A stretch of 11,234 nt of DNA from the NCBI GenBank assembly GCA_002887195.1, contig PJAB01001962.1:1-11234 (forward strand), read 5' to 3'. The position numbers and the translations under genes were made by a program. The DNA comes from Chrysochromulina parva. Lineage: Eukaryota; Haptophyta; Prymnesiales; Chrysochromulinaceae. The notes beneath the pieces are model-generated. The model saw nothing but the letters and a program-made list of their open reading frames with translations, ran no database searches and was not told where the DNA came from. Shown in pieces: positions 6,316 to 11,234 of the stretch; position 1 is the stretch's first letter, and each line of letters starts with the position of its first letter.

Positions 6316-9088
6316 ATGGATTCGCGGACGACGCGCGCCTTCCGCATCCTCGTCCTCGTCGGCCTGCTCGGCAGCGCCCAAGCGTCTTTTCAGACATCGA
6401 AGGCGCCCAAACCGCGCCGTCCGAAGCAGCAGCAGCAGCAGCAGCCCGCTTGGCTCGCGCGCCTCTGGGCTCCGCCACCACCACCTCCGCCCTCCAACGC
6501 CTTCCTCGCAGCCTTCGGCAGCAGCAGCAGCAGCAAGAAGAAGAAGAAGCCGGTCGCAACCAGGCCTGCGCTGCCGCAGGCCCTGCTTGACGTGCTGCAA
6601 TCGGCGCCGGTCGAGGCGGCCCGGTCCTCGCTCGCCGAGATCCGGCCGCTGCAGGTCTTCTCCGGCTTCATGCTCGCTGTAGTTCTTGCCGGCAGCTCGG
6701 TCGTCGCGACCGGCAATGCAGTGTCGAGCTACCTGGCGCGTGACGGCAACGGGCAGGTGCTCGAGCGGGCGCTCCTCTTCGGCACAATCCTCGACAACGT
6801 CAAGGCCGCGTACGTCGACGGCAACATCGACATCGAGCAGCTCTTCGAGACCGGCGTCAACGCGATGCTCGCCGTGCTCGACCCATACTCGGTGTACGAG
6901 AACCCCAAGGAGGCGGACGATCTGAGCGTGCGCACGTCGGGCAGGTACGGCGGCGTCGGGCTCACCATCGGCAAGGACGGCGACGACGTGCTCGTGCTCG
7001 GCGCGCTCGAGGGTTACGCATACGACGCTGGCGTGCGCGCGGGCGATCGCATTCTCGCCGTGGACGGGCAGGACGTGAAACCCCTCGAAGTGGACGAGGT
7101 GAAGAACCTGCTGCGCGGCGAGCCGGGCACGTCGATCCAGCTCAAAGTGAGCCGCGACGGCTCTCCTACGCCCGACCGCACGCTCGTGATGCCCGTGCAG
7201 CGTCGTTTGATACGCTTGCCCGATGTGACCCTCGCCACCCTTTCGCGCGGCGTGGGGTACCTCAAGATCGAGGGCTTCTCCGAAGGGACGGCGGAGGAGA
7301 CGGCGCGCGCAATCAAGATGCTGCAGGACGTCGAGGGGCCCGACGGCATGAAGGCTCTCGTCATTGACCTTCGCGACAACCCGGGGGGCTTGCTCGACGC
7401 CGCCGTGGCAGTGTCGCAGCAGCTGGTTACAGAGGGCACGGAGATCGTCTCAACGGCGGGGCGCGTGTATGGCGAGGGCACGTCGCTCTCGTACCGGTCG
7501 ATGCGCCCGCCGCTCCTGAATCCGCGTACGCGCCTCGTCGTCATCGTCAACAGTAACACCGCGAGCGCCGCTGAGATTGTGGCCGGGGTGGTGCAGGACA
7601 CGGACCGCGGACTGGTGGTGGGCGAGCGTACCTACGGAAAGGGGCTCGTGCAGGTGGTCGAGCCGCTGCCTGGCGGCGGTTCGCTCAAGCTCACCGTGGC
7701 CAAGTACTACACGCCCTCGGGGCGGTGCATCCAGGCCATCTCGTACGCTGGCGGTCGAGTAGTTGCATCGGCCGCCAACGAACTGCCGACGATCCTTGTC
7801 GCTCCCAATGAGCTGCCGGCGATCCTCACGCCGGGGACGAGGGCGCCGCCGGCGGACGCGGGGGCGCCGACGTCCTCTGCGCCGCCGGCCGGCGCCGCCA
7901 CCATCACCACTTCCGCCACGGATCCCGCGGCGCGGCAGCCCTCGTCCGCCTCGGCCTTGGCCATCATGCCCGCCACGAGCGCCGTATCGAGCTCGGCCTC
8001 GGCCTCGTTCCAGACACCAAGAGCCCGGGCGTCTGCTGCTGCGAGGCCGAAGCCGGGCCCCGACTCGCCGGGCGCGCTGCTGCGAATCGATCCGACGGAG
8101 CCGTCGAAGCCGGGCGCGGCGCTCGCGGACACGCAGGAGTACTTCACCACGGGCGGGCGGCGCGTGCGCGGCGGCGGCGGCATCGGGCCCGATGTCCAGA
8201 TCGAGGGGCGCAAGGTCGGGGAGCTCGAGCGCTCATTGATCCAAAAGGGCCTCTTCTTCCAGTTCGCCACCGATTGGCTGCAGCGGCATGCAGCGCCGAC
8301 AGAGCAGCTCGCGCAGACGGTCGAACGCACGCAGGAGACGACCTACGGCGAGTTTGTCTCGTTCGTCCGCCAAGAGCTCACAAAGAACTCGAAGAGCCTC
8401 GAGCCGCTCGGGCTGCAAAAGCAACTCGACGCGCTGCAGCAGAGTATGGATGCGACGCAGCGCGTGCGCTCGGCCAAGGAGCTGCAGGTGCTGCGCGAGA
8501 GGCTTGGCCGCCTCCGAGTACCTCGGAGTGCCTCGGAGTACCTCGGAGTGCCTCGGAGTACCTCGGATTACCTCGGAGTCCCTCGGAGTGCCTCGGAGTG
8601 CCTCGGAGTACCTCGGAGTGCCTCGGAGTATCTCTGAGTGCCTCGGAGTACCTCGGAGTGCCTCGGAGTGCCTCGGAGTGCCTCTGAGTGCCTCGGAGTC
8701 CCTCGGAGTGCCTCGGATTACCTCGGAGTGCCTCGGATTACCTCGGAGTGCCCCGCTGATAGATGCCACCGATGCCCTTTGATTACAGGTGCTTCGTCAG
8801 ATGCTCACCGACGAGCGGCTCGACGAATTCCGCACTAACAAGGAGGCCCTTCTCCTCGATGTGCGTGAGGCCCTCCTAGGGCGCCTCACCCCGCCCACAC
8901 AGCGCCGTGCCGAGCAGGCCGCCACCGACCCGCAGGTCCAACAAGCGCTCGAGCTCGCCGCCAACGAAGCCGAGTATACTCGGCTGCTTCGGCCGGCGCC
9001 TGCGAGCGCTCCAGCGGTGACGGTGCCACCCATCGCCGACGGCGCCACCTTGACGAGCGTACAGGAGGTCATCTTCCCTCCCTCGTAG
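6316..9088 (+). CDS. ctpA: Carboxy-terminal processing protease (CtpA/S41 type), thylakoid lumen, two exons
   Basis: A serine protease of the tail-specific family, whose plastid members trim the C-terminus of photosystem II D1. Exons 6316-8487 and 8789-9088 give 823 aa. N-terminus: signal peptide RILVLVGLLGSAQAS|F (ASAF-like), then a transit region with Gln6, Pro7 and Ser5-Lys5 runs, then a hydrophobic lumen-transfer segment at about 114-142. Next come an N-terminal helical domain (DPYSVY), a PDZ domain from about 212 (GGVGLTIG to GDRILAVDGQDV), and the protease core with RDNPGG (353-358). The catalytic dyad is Ser417 (NTASAAEI) and Lys442 (GERTYGKG), with the family's 25-residue spacing; YYTPSGR is at 464-470. 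An insert of about 127 residues rich in Ala, Pro and Ser (about 478-604) separates that motif from GGGIGPDV. The C-terminal helical extension continues into exon 2. The start at 6316 was chosen for the signal peptide; an in-frame ATG at 6268 is the alternative. Confidence 0.92.
6427..6444 (+). repeat. (CAG)6 in the protease transit region
   Basis: Six CAG codons encode Gln38-43 of the protease pre-sequence. Nearby are a Pro run (about 6475-6492) and an AGC/AAG run encoding Ser5-Lys5 (about 6521-6550). All lie in the region expected to be removed on import, where low complexity is tolerated. Confidence 0.85.
8488..8788 (+). other. Protease intron, 301 nt, phase 0, with junction duplication
   Basis: Inferred because the protease frame runs into a 10-bp repeat array with a stop at 8635-8637, while a new frame beginning at 8789 continues a Gln/Glu/Leu-rich helix as expected for the C-terminal extension. 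Donor CAG|GTGCTG (after 8487) and acceptor GATTACAG|GTGCTT (before 8789) preserve frame: AKELQ|VLRQML. The donor copy (8485-8499) and acceptor copy (8786-8800) match at 12 of 15 bases, including exact CAGGTGCT, and are spaced by the intron length. The exact junction is therefore somewhat ambiguous, since VLRE and VLRQ are encoded on both sides. Confidence 0.82.
8511..8750 (+). repeat. 10-bp minisatellite inside the protease intron (24 units)
   Basis: Twenty-four consecutive units of CCTCGGAGTG/A and variants (CCTCGGATTA, CCTCGGAGTC, CCTCTGAGTG, TCTCTGAGTG), all in exact 10-base register with no indels. Base changes fall mainly at unit positions 5, 8 and 10. The typical unit contains no stop in any sense frame, so the protease frame reads on through 12 units until a G-to-T variant creates TGA. 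The array shares a 10-mer and longer near-matches with the glycerol kinase intron array. Confidence 0.95.
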
Positions 9089-9994
9089 CGGCTGTTAATG
9101 GCCGGCAGCTCGGATTCCGCCGTTGCGGCCGTGGGCCCTCGCCGGTGTACCTTTTTTGCGCGCCGCCACGCGGCTGCTGTACCCTATGCACACTCACGAG
9201 TGACGCCGCCCGCGGCGGTCGCGAGAGCAACTGCCAGACGAATGGCGCCGCCTGCTTGTTGACGAGCTGCGCCAGGCTATGAAACAATCGTAAGAAGAGA
9301 GGAAGTCGAGACGCCACAGACGCCGCGGGGCGGAGCATGGAACGGAAGACAAATCGTTGACGAAACTGTGAGTTGAGGATCAGGACGGCGGTCGAAGGCA
9401 ATCGCGAATCGGTTGAAGAGTGGCGTGCGGCGTGAAAGCGAGAAAGAGCGGAACAACAAAGGTCAAAGCGGCGCGGCGGTTCGCCCCCCGGACCGTGGGC
9501 ATGAGCCGAGCCGTACCGTGATCCGTGTGCGCGGGGCTGCGGGTCGGGGTCAGGCCGTCCGAGGTCGGAGGTGCTGGTCCACCCGGCTGCCACCGCGCAC
9601 AACCGCTGTGTAAATGTGCCCGCGCGGCGGGCGGACTCGTCCCCGGCCGCCGGCGCGCGTCGCGGCTCTCGCCACGAGCGGGTCACGCTCATGGGTCAGA
9701 TGGGTCCGGCACGCCCCGGTTGCGCGTCTCTCACCGGGCGGACCGCCTCGGGCCGCGCCGGCGGCAACACACGTCCGACCGAACTTAGCGAACATACAAT
9801 TTAATAAAACACCGCCTGTGTGCCCTGTAGAAACATGCCCTGATTGTAGTACAATTTTGACGCGCCGCGTTAATTAACGCCGCCGCGGCTGCTGCGGCTG
9901 TGAAGTGCATGGTGCGAGTGAGTCCCTCGATTCTTGCTTCGATGCCGGACGAGTCGGGAGTGCTCGGTCCTCGGATGGCGGGTGCACCGCGTCA
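9089..9994. other. Gene-free stretch downstream of the protease
   Basis: This 906-bp stretch lies between the protease stop and the stop of the unrecognised minus-strand gene, that is, between convergent 3' ends. A minus-strand open frame (9069-9692) and several plus-strand frames exist. Their translations are Arg/Ala/Pro-rich with no domain and no signal, so I reject them. An AT-rich patch at about 9785-9875 includes AATAAA (9803-9808) and TTAATTAA (9869-9876). This could be 3'-UTR material, but haptophyte poly(A) signals are not reliably AATAAA. No tRNA, rRNA or mobile element was recognised. Confidence 0.5.
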
Positions 9995-10750
9995 CTAAAA
10001 GCCAGTCTGCGCACCCGGCGGGTTCATAATCGGGCCGATCTCGGACTTGTAACGGTACTTCATGTTGGGCTCTTGGACATAGAACGTCGGCCAGCCGTAT
10101 TGGGCTCTCTGCTCCGAGACCAACCGCGGGGTGCGGTCGTTGTCGTACGGCGGGTTGGACTCGAACGGCTTGTACCCACCGGCTTGTGGGTTCTCCCGGG
10201 GCGAGTACGCGGTGCGCGGCGGCGCTATGAAGCAGTCCTGATAGCCGGAGGTGCCAAATGTGCCGTTCAGCCTCTTCAGCCGATCCGGATCCATTAGGAG
10301 GCCCAAAAAGGGGTCCTTGGGGTCGGACGGGTCGTTGCCGCGAACGGGCCCTTTCGGCCGTGCGCGCGGTGGGTTGCCAGGGTGCGCGTGCGCCACACGC
10401 GACGTGCTTTGTAACTCCCTCGCGGGGTCATCCGAGAGCAGGTTAGGCCGGAGGCCTACCGGCCGGAAGGAGAGTGTGCGGGGCGAGGGAGCTCGTGGAG
10501 AGTACGATGCTCGCGCCTCGCTTGCCCAGTCACCAGTTGAGCCGGTGATGTTGCCCATGATTTCAGCAACCTCTTTGCCATCTGTGCGAGGTGGGAGCGC
10601 GCACGAGCGTGGGTACGGAAGCAGCGGCGGCGGCGTGGGCACACCAAAGGCAGGGCTAAGAATCCAGACGCCCTTTCGTAGCGCACGCACCTCGAAAATT
10701 ACGCGGCGAGATGGGACGTACAGTCTCCGCACGAAGGAGCCAACCGCCAT
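9995..10750 (-). CDS. Unrecognised Pro/Arg-rich protein
   Basis: The protein has 251 aa from the ATG at 10750; a second in-frame ATG at 10558 (Met65, MGNITGSTGDW) gives 187 aa and may be the real start, because residues 1-64 look like translated leader (basic, proline-rich). From Met65 the sequence is polar and mostly disordered in style (Ser/Pro/Arg). A distinctive C-terminal third is rich in Tyr, Asn, Pro and Gly: GTFGTSGYQDCFIAPPR, then GYKPFESNPPYDNDR, then QYGWPTFYVQEPNMKYRYK. There is no signal peptide, membrane segment or catalytic motif. Short aromatic/proline segments like these occur in axonemal microtubule-associated proteins of flagellates, but that is only an impression. Function unknown. 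Confidence 0.55.
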   Translation of the reverse strand: MAVGSFVRRLYVPSRRVIFEVRALRKGVWILSPAFGVPTPPPLLPYPRSCALPPRTDGKEVAEIMGNITGSTGDWASEARASYSPRAPSPRTLSFRPVGLRPNLLSDDPARELQSTSRVAHAHPGNPPRARPKGPVRGNDPSDPKDPFLGLLMDPDRLKRLNGTFGTSGYQDCFIAPPRTAYSPRENPQAGGYKPFESNPPYDNDRTPRLVSEQRAQYGWPTFYVQEPNMKYRYKSEIGPIMNPPGAQTGF

Positions 10751-11122
10751 AGGAGTTTGAGGGCATCGAGAATTGCGGCTCCGCCATGGAAGGACGCTAG
10801 CCTGTCCGACTCCGAGCGCGCTCGGCCATGGACGTTCAACAAGAAAGAGATCCGCTTTTGGATTGTGTGAAATGTGTTACATCTTTCAACGTCGATATCT
10901 TCCAAGCCACACCTCACACCGTGTACGCTAACGCAAGAGACAGCACCTACAAAGCCGCAGCGCGGCGCACAGGATACGCCCGGTGCGTGAGACGAAACCC
11001 ATCTCGACATCCCCGGCTCTTCCCCACCCGAGAGCCTCGGGAATCATGCGAGGCCACGCTCGTCGCACATCGGGCGCCGCGCGCTCTGGCGAGCGACATC
11101 CAGACGGATAAATTGCGAGCGC
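10751..11122. other. Gene-free stretch between the unrecognised gene and GAPDH
   Basis: A 372-bp stretch that should hold the 3' UTR of GAPDH and the promoter/5' leader of the unrecognised gene, both on the minus strand. Open frames on each strand (10828-11163 plus, 10699-11010 minus) have no recognisable domain. I see no repeats or RNA gene. Confidence 0.5.

Positions 11123-11234
<112 letters not shown>

Noticed and set aside
5542..6600. 352-aa minus-strand frame across the glycerol kinase start and protease 5' end
   Set aside because: Shadow frame of glycerol kinase on the same strand. Only its internal ATG at 6222 is of interest, as a possible upstream start.
8511..8750. Regular repeats resembling a CRISPR array or a coding repeat domain
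   Set aside because: Units are only 10 bp, have no unique spacers, and lie between good splice sites of a gene whose frame resumes at 8789. It is an intronic minisatellite.
9069..9692. 207-aa minus-strand open frame overlapping the end of the protease
   Set aside because: The translation is Arg/Ala/Pro/Ser-rich with no domain or signal, and overlaps the protease C-terminus. GC-rich DNA gives many such frames by chance.
9803..9808. AATAAA as the poly(A) signal of the protease gene
   Set aside because: It lies about 715 bp past the stop, and haptophyte genes do not reliably use this hexamer.

Overview
The window looks like nuclear DNA of a unicellular alga with a secondary red plastid, most likely a haptophyte of the Chrysochromulina/Prymnesium/Emiliania type. 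The DNA is GC-rich. Two genes have short spliceosomal-type introns. Two proteins begin with an ER signal peptide ending in an ASAF-like motif (cleavage before Phe) and then carry a thylakoid-lumen signal. Gene families are those of a photosynthetic eukaryote: an HCF101-type Fe-S carrier, a lumenal photosystem-like protein, a CtpA-type processing protease, glycerol kinase and GAPDH. The phylum is inferred; secondary red plastid is the firmer statement.

Layout. 1-367: no gene. 368-1849 (+): HCF101-type P-loop ATPase (MIP18/DUF59 - Mrp - DUF971). 1996-2571 (+): small plastid lumen protein with a Tat-type signal, possibly a Psb31-like extrinsic photosystem II protein. 2572-3080: no gene. 3081-3887 (-): unrecognised protein with a poly-Gln tract, preceded by a 36-bp palindrome of CAAGT/ACTTG repeats. 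3888-4479: no gene, simple repeats and a hairpin. 4480-6203 (-): two-exon glycerol kinase with a mitochondrial-type presequence. 6316-9088 (+): two-exon carboxy-terminal processing protease with its Ser/Lys dyad, transcribed divergently from glycerol kinase across about 110 bp. 9089-9994: no gene. 9995-10750 (-): unrecognised Pro/Arg-rich protein. 11123-11234 (-): last 36 codons of GAPDH, cut by the window edge.

The genes do not form a pathway cluster. Glycerol kinase and GAPDH are both central carbon enzymes, and the protease and the small lumen protein both point to photosystem II biogenesis or structure, but eukaryotic gene order gives no operon logic.

The most interesting signal is in the two introns. 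Both are filled with tandem 10-bp repeats in strict register (6 units in glycerol kinase, 24 in the protease). The repeats belong to one sequence family and sit in the same orientation relative to their own gene, although the genes are on opposite strands. Each intron is bounded by a direct duplication that spans the splice junction and contains AGG(T). This is the arrangement expected if the introns were created by a target-duplicating insertion or a tandem duplication and then filled by a shared minisatellite.
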